Of a stretch of 64,000 bases of DNA, positions 16,281 through 23,987 are shown piece by piece (the first letter of the stretch is position 1; every line of letters starts with the position of its first letter). The notes beneath the pieces were generated by a model. That model worked only from the letters and a program-made list of their open reading frames with translations. It was not told where the DNA came from and did no database searches. Source of the DNA: Dehalococcoidales bacterium (GTDB lineage: Bacteria > Chloroflexota > Dehalococcoidia > Dehalococcoidales > UBA5760); assembly GCA_028716225.1 (NCBI GenBank), contig JAQUQE010000009.1:1-64000 (forward strand), read 5' to 3'. The position numbers and the translations under genes are program-made.

Positions 16281-16315
16281 GGAAAAGTCCTAGCCTTTAG
16301 TCCTGGGATAGTTTA
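16190..16315 (+). ncRNA. Predicted omega (guide) RNA scaffold at tnpB right end
   Basis: In TnpB elements the guide RNA scaffold spans the 3' part of tnpB and the right end, with the guide lying just outside. Here the segment ending in tcctagcctttagtcctggg and gatagtttac is the conserved right-end type. The guide would begin near 16316, inside the adjacent zinc-ribbon gene. The 5' border is approximate. Confidence 0.5.
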
Positions 16316-16651
16316 CTAGCCCCCTTTCATCCTTGGCGCCGGCGTCATACTCACTATAGTCATCTGAGGCTGGTAAGTTATTTCGACAGGATATAATTTC
16401 TTGCACTCCCCGCAGATATCGAACTTAACCTGCATCGCCGGCGCCGGCACGGGCCGACCCAGTTGATACCGCGGCAGAGTGGGGTCAACAAAAGCTAGGT
16501 TCAAGCTGCCCGCGCCATCGGGAAAGGCTTTAGACCCGATATTACCCTCACTTCTCTGCTCTTCGACATACTCCTTGACCATCCGTTTATCGCTGCCGCA
16601 GTAGGGGCACTTGTCATTGCACTTCACCGGCTCTTTAATATTGTTTTGCAC
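16316..16651 (-). CDS. Zinc-ribbon protein
   Basis: This 111-residue protein has a CPYCGSDKR knuckle at residues 15-23 and a CGECKK knuckle near residue 80, which can together bind zinc, separated by a Pro-rich linker. The transposon right end abuts its stop codon, so the C-terminus may have been altered by insertion. It lies just downstream of the Mrp-like ATPase gene. Confidence 0.65.
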   Translation of the reverse strand: MQNNIKEPVKCNDKCPYCGSDKRMVKEYVEEQRSEGNIGSKAFPDGAGSLNLAFVDPTLPRYQLGRPVPAPAMQVKFDICGECKKLYPVEITYQPQMTIVSMTPAPRMKGG

Positions 16652-16666
16652 TACTTACCTCCATCG

Positions 16667-17521
16667 CTATTTTATTCCTTTCAAAGCTGCCTTCATCGCT
16701 CCTTGGATCACGGCATTTTCAAAGCGCTCCTTGAAAGATCTCTCCCAGATAAGCACCGGCTTCTGGCTCAATACTATTCCCGCCAGTTCGCCAAAACGAC
16801 ATTCCAGCATAGTTTTATCCGTTGTCATGGGTATGCTGATAAGATAGGGAACGCCCTTTGCCCGGCAGAAGTCTTCCAACTCTACCCCGGGCGCAGAGAA
16901 TGGGTAGAACTCCTGATGACAGTGGGGACAGATAGCATTTACCATGTTCCCCACCATGCCGATGAGGGGCAGCCGCTTGTTCTCGATCATGTCCAGGGCT
17001 CGCTCCATATCCTCGACCGCCAAGTTGGTAGGCTGGGAGACAAGGATGCAACCGTAGATATCCGGCATGTTATCGTAAAGAGATAAAACTTCGTCACCAG
17101 ATGAGGGCGGGTTATCTATAAGCAGATAATCAAGATCCCCGAACTCTACATTCTGTATCATCTGCTTGACCAGGTTATAGCGTCCGGTGCCATCCAGTTT
17201 AAATTCCTGGCCAAAGGCTTTAACGATACGGTTGCCGCCTCCCCAGAGCAGGGCGGCCGTGCCAAAGCGAAAAGCCAGGCTGAATATCTCGAAGCCGTCG
17301 TATTTCACGGCCAGCATCTTTTCTTTTATCATATCCACAGGCACATGCGGTAATGGTTCCTGCATACCCAGGGCCATGGGAAGGTTGGCGCCGGAGAGGT
17401 CAATATCAAGAAAACCTATATGAAATCCCTTGGACCCGAGGGCTTTACCGAGCCCGACAGTGGTAGTTGACTTCCCGGTGCCTCCTTTTACGGCAAGCAA
17501 TAATATCTTTTTTGTAGCCAC
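16667..17521 (-). CDS. Mrp/NBP35-like P-loop ATPase
   Basis: This 284-residue ATPase of the ParA/MinD/Mrp group has the deviant Walker A KGGTGKST near residues 12-19, DIDLSGANLP (Walker A') and DYLLIDNPP (Walker B). The later CPHCHQEFYPFS followed by GVPYLISIPM resembles the iron-sulfur scaffold Mrp/ApbC, which has CxxC there; here it is CPHC. The role may be Fe-S delivery (several cluster or radical-SAM proteins are encoded) or DNA partition. The GTG at 17521 is chosen because AAGGAG lies 9 bases upstream. Confidence 0.75.
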   Translation of the reverse strand: MATKKILLLAVKGGTGKSTTTVGLGKALGSKGFHIGFLDIDLSGANLPMALGMQEPLPHVPVDMIKEKMLAVKYDGFEIFSLAFRFGTAALLWGGGNRIVKAFGQEFKLDGTGRYNLVKQMIQNVEFGDLDYLLIDNPPSSGDEVLSLYDNMPDIYGCILVSQPTNLAVEDMERALDMIENKRLPLIGMVGNMVNAICPHCHQEFYPFSAPGVELEDFCRAKGVPYLISIPMTTDKTMLECRFGELAGIVLSQKPVLIWERSFKERFENAVIQGAMKAALKGIK

Positions 17522-17548
17522 TCTGATAATCTCCTTCAATGCGCTTCT

Positions 17549-18151
17549 TTAATAAGTTCCCCAGATAAGTTTTTGATTCGAGCTTCTCTCCATGTTGCCT
17601 GGGTGCGGAGGTTCGCTCTCCGGCACAAGCAGCAGACCGAAATCTCTCCAGACAACAAAGTTAAATTCCAGGCACCAGAACTTATGACTGTTATGAACGA
17701 ACCACTCGAAGTCGGGTTTTACCTCATGGATTAACCACCAGACACCAACCATCGCCACACCGAAGTAATCATAATGCTGATCACCCCAGTAAAGGTATCT
17801 CTTGAGAATCTCGTCTTTTAATGCTTCCTGCCGGCCTTGAGGTAAGACCGGGCGGTATACACGCATGTGCCTGGTCTGGTATTCTGAAAGCAGGTGAGCA
17901 GTGATGCCCTTGTTTGTTGAATCATGCACCCCATAGTCGCCGATACTGATCTCGTCATCTATTTGCCTGGCCCCTACCATCGCCCAGTGAAAAGATTCGG
18001 CACTTATCAGGCCGACAAGAGGTATCTGATAGCCCTCTGCTTTAAAAGCCAGATTATCGCCTACCATCAGCGGAGGCAAGTCATCCAATGTCCAGATTAT
18101 CTTACCTTTATCAATCACGGTTTGCGGCAAACTCAACTCTTGTACGGCCAT
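17549..18151 (-). CDS. Permuted NlpC/P60 (papain-like) family protein
   Basis: This is a 200-residue protein. The order LISAESFHWAMVG (candidate catalytic His) ... YDYFGVA ... HKFWCLEFNFVVWRDFG (candidate catalytic Cys near the C-terminus) fits the circularly permuted NlpC/P60 group (YiiX-like), which cleaves amides in peptidoglycan, proteins or lipids. It is the first gene of the leftward unit behind the divergent operator region. The ATG at 18151 has AGGAAAG upstream; a longer start would run into the operator. Confidence 0.6.
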   Translation of the reverse strand: MAVQELSLPQTVIDKGKIIWTLDDLPPLMVGDNLAFKAEGYQIPLVGLISAESFHWAMVGARQIDDEISIGDYGVHDSTNKGITAHLLSEYQTRHMRVYRPVLPQGRQEALKDEILKRYLYWGDQHYDYFGVAMVGVWWLIHEVKPDFEWFVHNSHKFWCLEFNFVVWRDFGLLLVPESEPPHPGNMERSSNQKLIWGTY

Positions 18152-18176
18152 ATCTTTCCTATAGCAACGCTGTTTC

Positions 18177-18249
18177 CCTATGTTAACACAGAAATTATAA
18201 AAAAGCAATATCCCCTATTGACTATTTTACCAGTTAGTGTTAACATAGG
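18177..18249. promoter_or_regulatory. Divergent promoters with paired mirror-image operators
   Basis: The 13-mer CCTATGTTAACAC at 18177-18189 recurs as its exact reverse complement at 18237-18249; each copy is centred on GTTAAC. The rightward promoter is TTGACT (18218-18223), 17 bases, TAACAT (18241-18246), with its -10 inside the right operator. The leftward promoter has TATAAT at 18199-18194, and its start point would fall in the left operator. A single repressor could therefore shut both arms. Confidence 0.7.
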
Positions 18250-18252
18250 AGC

Positions 18253-18600
18253 ATGAAGAGGATTGTTGTCAAGACAGAACAGCCGGAGACATCGCCCCCG
18301 GCTAGTTCGGAACCCCAGCCGATTGTGGAAAATACGGCCCCACCGGAAACAAAGGCACAAGCAAATACCGAACCCCAGCCAACCGATGAGGAGACTACAC
18401 CCGAAACCAAGGAAAGGGCAGTAGTCAAGGGATTCCGGCTTAAACCCAGCGAAGAGGTGCTGATAGACCAGCTCGCCCAGTATGCCCATGCCGCCGGGTT
18501 TATCAAGGAACCATCTTTCCAGGCTTACATGATGTTTGCGCTGAACTGTGCCTATGCCCGGCTCCAGCAGGACTTCCAGAACGGCGTGCATAAGAAATAG
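18253..18600 (+). CDS. Pro/Glu/Thr-rich protein with helical C-terminal domain
   Basis: This is a 115-residue protein. Residues 1-60 are a low-complexity Pro/Glu/Thr linker; residues 60-115 are helical (LKPSEEVLIDQLAQYAHAAG), possibly a small DNA- or protein-binding domain. It is the first gene rightward of the divergent operators. The ATG is only 1 base from AGGAG and lies at the expected transcription start, so translation may be leaderless. Confidence 0.6.
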   Translation: MKRIVVKTEQPETSPPASSEPQPIVENTAPPETKAQANTEPQPTDEETTPETKERAVVKGFRLKPSEEVLIDQLAQYAHAAGFIKEPSFQAYMMFALNCAYARLQQDFQNGVHKK

Positions 18601-18631
18601 GCTAGGCAAGCATAAAAAGGTTGTTTTTGCG

Positions 18632-18916
18632 ATGGAAACTAATAATGTGCCTATTAAGCCGCACAACAACAAGCGATATTTGATCAGGGCGACCAAGATA
18701 GAGGTCTTAAAATATGTCAGGGAACGTGAGATTGTTGTCGTAAATGACCTGGTAGAGCACTTCGGTTATAAGCCGGAGGGCTCGAGACGCAGACTCTACG
18801 CTCTCGCAGAAGAGGGTTTATTAACTTCCTGGGTTTCACCGGGAAGATGGTGTCTTACTCAAGAGGGGATAAGGAGGCTGAAGTACTATGCCGACAAAGA
18901 AAACAAAGAAGATTGA
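18632..18916 (+). CDS. Winged-helix DNA-binding protein
   Basis: This 94-residue protein is one winged-helix domain: helix EVLKYVREREIVVVNDLVEH, recognition helix around PEGSRRRLYALAEEGLL, then a wing ending in RWCLTQEGIRRLKYY. It resembles MarR/PadR-sized transcription factors. Being the second gene after the paired operators, it is a good candidate for the regulator that binds them, which is an inference. Confidence 0.7.
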   Translation: METNNVPIKPHNNKRYLIRATKIEVLKYVREREIVVVNDLVEHFGYKPEGSRRRLYALAEEGLLTSWVSPGRWCLTQEGIRRLKYYADKENKED

Positions 18917-20198
18917 AAAGACGGTCCCGGCAGAACCGCAGGAAATTACCCCTGCGGAGGAAATCGAGGGGAACACGGATGAGGAAAGGCGACCTGACAT
19001 TGCATCCGAGCCGCATGTGCCGGAGGACAAGGCTGCCTTCATCGAACTGCTGAAAAAATTCCGCATCGGAGTCAAGGGTGACTTCTACGAAACTATTGCC
19101 GATGATATCGCAACAACCGGTGGAGAGTTCGTCTTTGAGAGGCCGGACCTGCTCGCCAAGAAAATGCAGGACTGGCACCAGTACATTGAGCCTCCCACCC
19201 GGAAACAAATGCTCGAGTACTGGTTCACCAAAAAGAATATCAGGGTGCCAACAGAGGTAATAAAGGAGGCTGGTATGAACGATGTCGAAAGAGAAAAAGC
19301 GGAGAAGGATAAGCACCATGATGAAAAATACTCCGTTGATACCGCAACCGGCGTTATCAAGGTAGCCGACTCATCGGATAAGTCCCCGCTTTCCTGGGGC
19401 GAGGCGGAGAAGCTGTCGCAGCGGATAAAGAGCGACCTGATGGACCAGAAAAACCGGGATAAAAAGGACACAGATGGCGAGGCCAAGAAAACACCGTTCG
19501 TCCTGGATGCCGAGGGTAATGTCAAGATCGCAGATGGGGCGCAACTAAGCGCGTCGGATTTGCTCATCGTCCAGGCTATCAACAAGAGCCAGGCACAAGG
19601 GGAAAAGAGAACAGCCCGGGAAATCCTGGAAGAGGAAATGAAACATCAGGAGTTCATCGACAGCTTACGTGGTAGAAACGCTCCGAGTGGTGGGCTCCTT
19701 GATAATATAGACCAACTGGTCAAGGCCAAGGAACTTTTCGGGACGAATAAAGAACTACTGGATACCCTCACTTTACTATCCAAAAAAATGGATGATGCGG
19801 GGAATACAGGCAAAGAATCACCGGTTATGGAAGCTCTAAGAGCCCAGATTACAGACCTGACCAGAAGACTTGACGACCAGGAGAAACAGACTTTACGAGA
19901 TCAGATTGCAGCCCAAAATGCAAAACTCGAAGCCTTTAGCCTGGAACTTAAAAAACAGGGTTCATCCCAGGCAGCGAAAAGTGAGTATGACATCATGGGT
20001 AAGGCCATGGACAAGATAGATGGAGCGGGCAAGGATATTAAAGAGACAATACTGACACTTCTGCAAAAGCCGGCGCCGCCCATGGCTGCCATGGAGCGTT
20101 CAGCCATAACCGAGGCCATTAGCGAAGAGGCCAGCAAAATCACGGCCAAGCAGGAACTCGGAAAGCAGATATTCACCCGGCCTCCCAGGGGAACATAA
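18888..20198 (+). CDS. Large coiled-coil protein
   Basis: This is a 436-residue, highly charged protein. The N-terminus is basic then acidic low complexity; residues ~50-115 look globular (FIELLKKFRIGVKGDFYETI); residues ~290-400 contain long heptad helices (ITDLTRRLDDQEKQTLRDQI). No cysteine motif, membrane segment or enzyme signature is present. It overlaps the winged-helix gene by 29 bases. It could be a scaffold or a DNA-organising protein; no family is recognised. Confidence 0.65.
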   Translation: MPTKKTKKIEKTVPAEPQEITPAEEIEGNTDEERRPDIASEPHVPEDKAAFIELLKKFRIGVKGDFYETIADDIATTGGEFVFERPDLLAKKMQDWHQYIEPPTRKQMLEYWFTKKNIRVPTEVIKEAGMNDVEREKAEKDKHHDEKYSVDTATGVIKVADSSDKSPLSWGEAEKLSQRIKSDLMDQKNRDKKDTDGEAKKTPFVLDAEGNVKIADGAQLSASDLLIVQAINKSQAQGEKRTAREILEEEMKHQEFIDSLRGRNAPSGGLLDNIDQLVKAKELFGTNKELLDTLTLLSKKMDDAGNTGKESPVMEALRAQITDLTRRLDDQEKQTLRDQIAAQNAKLEAFSLELKKQGSSQAAKSEYDIMGKAMDKIDGAGKDIKETILTLLQKPAPPMAAMERSAITEAISEEASKITAKQELGKQIFTRPPRGT

Positions 20199-20201
20199 AT
20201 T

Positions 20202-20639
20202 ATGGCAGGTAAAAAGAGAAGTGAGATACAGGCATCTCCGCATAAGGTCATAACGGCGGCCGCACCAGCTGCCAAGATAGTCCGGCGGTCTGCTACTCCC
20301 GGCAGGGAGTACCGCCAGGCACTATGCCCGGTCTGCGGCAGCTCCCACGGGTACAAACGGGTTAAAAACGGGGATATAGACGACCCCGGCCCGGGTGAAC
20401 TCGTAAACTACTGGAAATGGCTGGCCGCCAGGGAACGTACTCTGGGGCATGGTGACAAGCAGCCCTTCGGCACTATCCAAGAGATCGGAAAGGGCAAGGG
20501 ACATAGCATGAAAATTATCGGGTATTTCGGACCCGAGAACGACCCGGACGGTTATTTTCCACTGGTACGCAGCCGGCTGATACTGACAGTCCGGCGATGG
20601 ATCGCCAGGGGATGGCTTAAACTTTCAGACCTCAAATAA
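20202..20639 (+). CDS. Hypothetical protein with CPVCG motif
   Basis: This is a 145-residue basic protein. A CPVCGSSHGYKR motif near residue 42 looks like half of a zinc site. The C-terminal half has an RSRLILTVRRWIARGWL helix suited to nucleic-acid binding. It begins 3 bases after the coiled-coil gene and ends the first rightward operon. Confidence 0.6.
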   Translation: MAGKKRSEIQASPHKVITAAAPAAKIVRRSATPGREYRQALCPVCGSSHGYKRVKNGDIDDPGPGELVNYWKWLAARERTLGHGDKQPFGTIQEIGKGKGHSMKIIGYFGPENDPDGYFPLVRSRLILTVRRWIARGWLKLSDLK

Positions 20640-20750
20640 TCAATTCTTTTAATTCTAGTTAGCTTCAGTTTCAATCCCGCCATATATTATCAAGATCATA
20701 TATAGAGCAAAAAATATTTTTCAATTTTTAAATCTGGCTATTGACAACAA

Positions 20751-20779
20751 TCCTGATTTATGGTAATTTGAGGTATACA
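20751..20779 (+). promoter_or_regulatory. Sigma70-like promoter after AT-rich spacer
   Basis: TTGACA (20751-20756), 17 bases, TAATTT (20774-20779), preceded by A/T tracts that could act as an UP element. It lies in a 178-base gap and starts the second rightward unit at 20818. The rest of the gap shows no gene. Confidence 0.65.
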
Positions 20780-20817
20780 GTAAAATTATCTTAATAGATA
20801 CTTGCTAGGGGGCGTAA

Positions 20818-21012
20818 ATGGCAAAGGTAAATGTAGTAGTCGCAGTATTCAAAGGGTGCGCGGATGCTGTCCGGGTGTGCTCTGGCCTTGAGTTCATTGA
20901 CCAGACCCGCCAGGTAGAGAAGCAGCTCCGGGACAAGTACGGCATACCGGACGGCCAGGACGCGGAGAGCGAAAACCAAGTCCAGGTATTCTATAACGTA
21001 GAGGTGGAATAA
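20818..21012 (+). CDS. Hypothetical small protein
   Basis: This is a 64-residue protein with a strong AGGGGG site. It is a compact alpha/beta sequence (KVNVVVAVFKGCADAV then QVEKQLRDKYGIPD and a final VQVFYNVEVE strand). No family is recognised. Its stop overlaps the next ATG (TAATG). Confidence 0.6.
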   Translation: MAKVNVVVAVFKGCADAVRVCSGLEFIDQTRQVEKQLRDKYGIPDGQDAESENQVQVFYNVEVE

Positions 21013-21155
21013 TGCCGACAACAATACAGAGTCTAAAATCAGGCCATAAATGCTACCGGTGTAAGCGTATCATCCGGCGCGGCGAGGGCTGTATAAAATG
21101 GGAGTACACAGACAAGAACATTTACCGCCACTTGGGAGAATGTCCTAAGCCGTAA
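21012..21155 (+). CDS. Small zinc-finger-like protein
   Basis: This 47-residue protein overlaps the stop of the preceding gene by one base. Its residues CYRCKR, a further Cys, then a His and a final Cys near the end (RHLGEC) give a Cys/His set like a single zinc finger. It is basic, so nucleic-acid binding is plausible. It was found by reading below the usual length cutoff. Confidence 0.55.
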   Translation: MPTTIQSLKSGHKCYRCKRIIRRGEGCIKWEYTDKNIYRHLGECPKP

Positions 21156-21193
21156 GCCCCGAGCTGGCAGCCGGGCGGGATAGGGGGTAAGTA

Positions 21194-21697
21194 ATGACAA
21201 TGACAGACGAAAAAACCAAACAGGCCGAGGAACAAGCCCGGGCACAACTTGAGTCTATCATGACAATGGTAAAACGATTACAACACTGTGACGACTGTGA
21301 CGGCGGGGAAGATTGTGAGCTAACCGATCAGGAGATATTCCACGGGATTAACACCTATTATAAAGAGGGCATGACAGCCAGCGAGGACGATAAACAGGAA
21401 TATCATGACCGTGACAATGCAGCAGAAAAGATACAAGAGGACCCGCTTGAAGTGCGCTCCGATTGGCACACCCCCGGTGATGATGATTTTAACAAGCCCG
21501 CCGAATATAAAATCCTGCTTTGTACCGGCGGCCCGGCCTGCCGGATTGTTGGCGATCTGGATGAACACGGCCAGCCCGACCGCGCCCGGATCGAGTATCA
21601 AGACTGGTTTACCCCTTGGATTGAACTTGTAGACATCACCAGTGAGGAACGGGACGCACTATTGGCCTATGCTCAACAATTCTACTTCGGGGAATAG
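21194..21697 (+). CDS. Hypothetical acidic protein
   Basis: This is a 167-residue acidic protein. The N-terminal helical part has a Cys cluster (CDDCDGGEDC). The C-terminal half (YKILLCTGGPACRIVGDLDEHG ending in QDWFTPWIEL and a helix) looks like a small alpha/beta domain of a kind often found in phages, without known function. It precedes the clamp-loader gene by 62 bases. Confidence 0.65.
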   Translation: MTMTDEKTKQAEEQARAQLESIMTMVKRLQHCDDCDGGEDCELTDQEIFHGINTYYKEGMTASEDDKQEYHDRDNAAEKIQEDPLEVRSDWHTPGDDDFNKPAEYKILLCTGGPACRIVGDLDEHGQPDRARIEYQDWFTPWIELVDITSEERDALLAYAQQFYFGE

Positions 21698-21759
21698 CTA
21701 GGGCACGGCCCCCGGCTGGCCGGGGGCGCTCAACTTAGCTAAAGGGGGTAAACAAATTC

Positions 21760-22440
21760 ATGAGTTTTTACACGGAATATCGGCCTCACTCATTTAGTGA
21801 AGTGCTCGGCCAGGACCAGGCAACGGCGATCCTGAAAAAACAGGCCGTGATGCACCAGTTTCACCATGCCTATCTTTTACACGGTCCAAGCGGATCGGGA
21901 AAAACCACAACCGCCCGGATACTGGCGGCCGCCCTGAACTGCGAGACTATGAACGGGACCGGGGAACCTTGCGGGGTATGCCCGAGCTGCCAGGCCGTCA
22001 TCGAAGGCCGGCACTGGGACGTAATGGAGATTGACGGGGCACGCTTCCGGGGAATAGATGATATTAAGGACTTGTGCTATAAGGCTTACTTTTCACCCAT
22101 GAGTAAGAAAAAAGTCTATATCATAGATGAGTGTCACCAGCTAACCGAGCCGGCATGGGCTGCCCTGTTGAAACTTGTCGAGGAGCCGCCGCCCCACCTG
22201 GTCATAATCTTATGCACGACAGCCCGGGACAAGGTGCCGGATACGATAGCTTCACGCTGCCAGCTTTACCCATTTAACAAGGTAGAGCCTGAATGTATGA
22301 AAGCCAAGCTCACCCGTATCTGCCAGACCATTGGCATTGAGGCCGATGCACGTCACCTGGACTTTATCGCTCAATCCAGCAACGGGAACATGCGGACGGC
22401 GGAAAACATATTAGAGCAAGTTTGCCTGCTCAAGAGGTAA
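21760..22440 (+). CDS. dnaX: DNA polymerase III gamma/tau-like clamp-loader subunit
   Basis: This 226-residue protein corresponds to the ATPase part of DnaX. Walker A GPSGSGKT is at 42-49, zinc cysteines at Cys61, Cys71, Cys74 and Cys77, Walker B IIDECHQ with Asp123-Glu124, and the SRC motif at 165-167. It lacks the oligomerisation domain III and tau extension, like short phage loaders. It should open the clamp encoded at 6600 on primer-template DNA, perhaps with host delta subunits, since none is visible here. AAGGGGG precedes the ATG. Confidence 0.9.
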   Translation: MSFYTEYRPHSFSEVLGQDQATAILKKQAVMHQFHHAYLLHGPSGSGKTTTARILAAALNCETMNGTGEPCGVCPSCQAVIEGRHWDVMEIDGARFRGIDDIKDLCYKAYFSPMSKKKVYIIDECHQLTEPAWAALLKLVEEPPPHLVIILCTTARDKVPDTIASRCQLYPFNKVEPECMKAKLTRICQTIGIEADARHLDFIAQSSNGNMRTAENILEQVCLLKR

Positions 22441-22446
22441 AGGGTT

Positions 22447-23058
22447 ATGGAGTTAGCCAAATACTACTGCCCGGCGGACGGGGTAGAATTGAAACTATCC
22501 GAAGTCCAGTACCATAATAAAATCGTGTGCCAGACCTGGGAGTGTACCAACGGCCACGTGTGGGATATCTTCCACCCGGTAGGCAGCGACCTTAGTTTTT
22601 TACACGTGGAAGTGATAACCTGCGAATGTGGTAAGCGCATCCCAAAACGCATAGGCCGGAGCTGGGAAAAAGACACGATTTGCCAGGACTGCCACGATAA
22701 AAAGGCGGCGGCATGGCGCATGGATCCCGAGCAAAGCTCTGCCGTCCTGGAGATTCAACCTCTAATCAGTGAGACAACTCGATACTACCAATTATCGACA
22801 CATATCGCTATCAGGCCATACCCCAACCCGTTAATGTACGGCGGGATGTACGGGGGTGACACAGTGAAGGACGAAAACGAGGTCGATGCTGCGATTGCCA
22901 GGTTTAACAATATAGTTGAGAACTTGAAAGCCAACGGCATGACTAAAATCCAGATAGTCCGTCAGCCTGAAAAGGTGGTGCAATCCCAGATGCCTATGAT
23001 AACAGTGAAAGCGGAAACCCAGTCCGCAATACAACCAAAGCAGGTGAAGATGATATGA
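22447..23058 (+). CDS. Hypothetical zinc-binding protein
   Basis: This is a 203-residue protein. The N-terminal ~95 residues hold two CxxC-like pairs (CECGKR and CQDC) plus earlier cysteines around CPADG and CTNGHVWD, consistent with two small zinc ribbons. The C-terminal part is a helix-rich region with an acidic stretch. It starts 6 bases after dnaX and probably shares its operon. No family is recognised. Confidence 0.6.
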   Translation: MELAKYYCPADGVELKLSEVQYHNKIVCQTWECTNGHVWDIFHPVGSDLSFLHVEVITCECGKRIPKRIGRSWEKDTICQDCHDKKAAAWRMDPEQSSAVLEIQPLISETTRYYQLSTHIAIRPYPNPLMYGGMYGGDTVKDENEVDAAIARFNNIVENLKANGMTKIQIVRQPEKVVQSQMPMITVKAETQSAIQPKQVKMI

Positions 23059-23243
23059 ACAAGCTGAATTTAGGACCAGGTATCTATGAGCCGATTTGCG
23101 GCTGGCCCTGGGTAGACCAGCACTGGAATGACCCCTACCCGGAGCCTCACTTTGAGTTTATCACGCCGACTTGTCGGCAATCCATGACCATCAAAAATCC
23201 GGGAGTCGTAAAGGAAGTAGCCAGGATAATGAAGGGGGGTTAA
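23055..23243 (+). CDS. Hypothetical small protein
   Basis: This is a 62-residue protein overlapping the previous gene by ATGA. It is rich in Pro, Trp and aromatic residues (GPGIYEPICGWPWVDQHW), followed by a short basic helix. The WPW is not part of the longer appendage tag. The function is unknown. Confidence 0.6.
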   Translation: MNKLNLGPGIYEPICGWPWVDQHWNDPYPEPHFEFITPTCRQSMTIKNPGVVKEVARIMKGG

Positions 23244-23254
23244 AGTATGATAAC

Positions 23255-23369
23255 GGGGCGGGGAAAGCCCGCCATATCTGCTAGATAGGCCGGTAACCGT
23301 CTAGCCCTCTTACACACTACGGGTTAGAACATGACACACGATAACACCCTAACCCGTAGTCGTAAGAGG
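23255..23369 (+). other. Non-coding segment with three consecutive hairpins
   Basis: The gap contains GGCGGG...CCCGCC (about 23256-23272), GCTAGA...TCTAGC (about 23279-23305) and a long stem made of 23306-23327 and 23349-23369 that pairs over about 20 positions around a 21-base loop. The segment is flanked by two similar ~22-base sequences (ataatgaaggggggttaaag near 23230 and ataatgaaagggggttaaag near 23371) that include ribosome sites. No ORF fits. Confidence 0.6.
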
Positions 23370-23389
23370 AATAATGAAAGGGGGTTAAA

Positions 23390-23749
23390 GTGATTATCAG
23401 ATTCAACAGCATCGAGGAATTTACCGAGGAACTCAAAAAGGAGTTCGAGGACAAGCCACGCTTTACCCTGAAACCGATCCTCCGGCTGACTTGCCAGTAC
23501 CGGGGCAGTTCGGCAAGCCCTAACATCAAGCTCGCAACCGTGGTGGCCACCATCAAGTCTGCCAGCGATCCCCAGGACATCATCCGGCTGGAGAAGTATT
23601 GCGGGGATATATGGTCAGCCCAGGGTGCGTCAGTGAACGATAAAACGGGCGCACATATTCAGGAAGCCTACGAGCCGATAGAAAAGGCGTGCAAGGAATT
23701 GAAGATTGAAGTCCGCGCCGGTATGTATGAGCCGGAAAAGGGGGATTAA
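23390..23749 (+). CDS. Hypothetical protein
   Basis: This 119-residue protein starts at GTG with AAGGGGG upstream, right after the hairpin cluster. It has an N-terminal helix (IEEFTEELKKEFEDKPRF) and a mixed alpha/beta core with LATVVATIKS. No family is recognised. Confidence 0.6.
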   Translation: MIIRFNSIEEFTEELKKEFEDKPRFTLKPILRLTCQYRGSSASPNIKLATVVATIKSASDPQDIIRLEKYCGDIWSAQGASVNDKTGAHIQEAYEPIEKACKELKIEVRAGMYEPEKGD

Positions 23750-23753
23750 TATC

Positions 23754-23987
23754 ATGGCCAGAGTAAGACGTTGTGACAACAGGTGCCACAGGGCAAAGGG
23801 CACAAAATGCCGTTGTTGGTGTGGTGGAAATTACCACGGGTCAGCCGGCGCCGATAACCGGGCAGCATTACAGCAAGCCGTAGACAGTAATGCGCAGAAG
23901 GAACTGCTTGAGCAGCATGGATTCAAGCCAGGCGAGACTGTTTTCTTACATCAGCCGGAACTCCCCCTGGAGAAAGAGGTAAAATGA
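23754..23987 (+). CDS. Cys/His-rich small protein
   Basis: This 77-residue protein's first 30 residues are basic and Cys/His-rich (RRCDNRCHRAKGTKCRCWCGGNYH cluster, cut here to its first half: CDNRCHRAKGTKC), typical of a zinc-binding module that handles nucleic acid. The rest is helical. It ends with ATGA overlap into the ATPase gene. Confidence 0.6.
   Translation: MARVRRCDNRCHRAKGTKCRCWCGGNYHGSAGADNRAALQQAVDSNAQKELLEQHGFKPGETVFLHQPELPLEKEVK

Larger units (their letters stand above)
15085..16315 (+). mobile_element. IS200/IS605-type element with tnpB only (IS1341-like)
   Basis: A plus-strand tnpB gene interrupts a run of minus-strand genes. No tnpA is present. The left part contains a 7-bp inverted repeat (GCGTCAA 15090-15096 and TTGACGC 15128-15134) that may be the left-end hairpin. 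The right end after the gene carries the typical conserved tail ending around cctgggatagtttac at 16315. Exact borders are not certain; the right border touches the stop codon of the next minus-strand gene. Confidence 0.6.
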
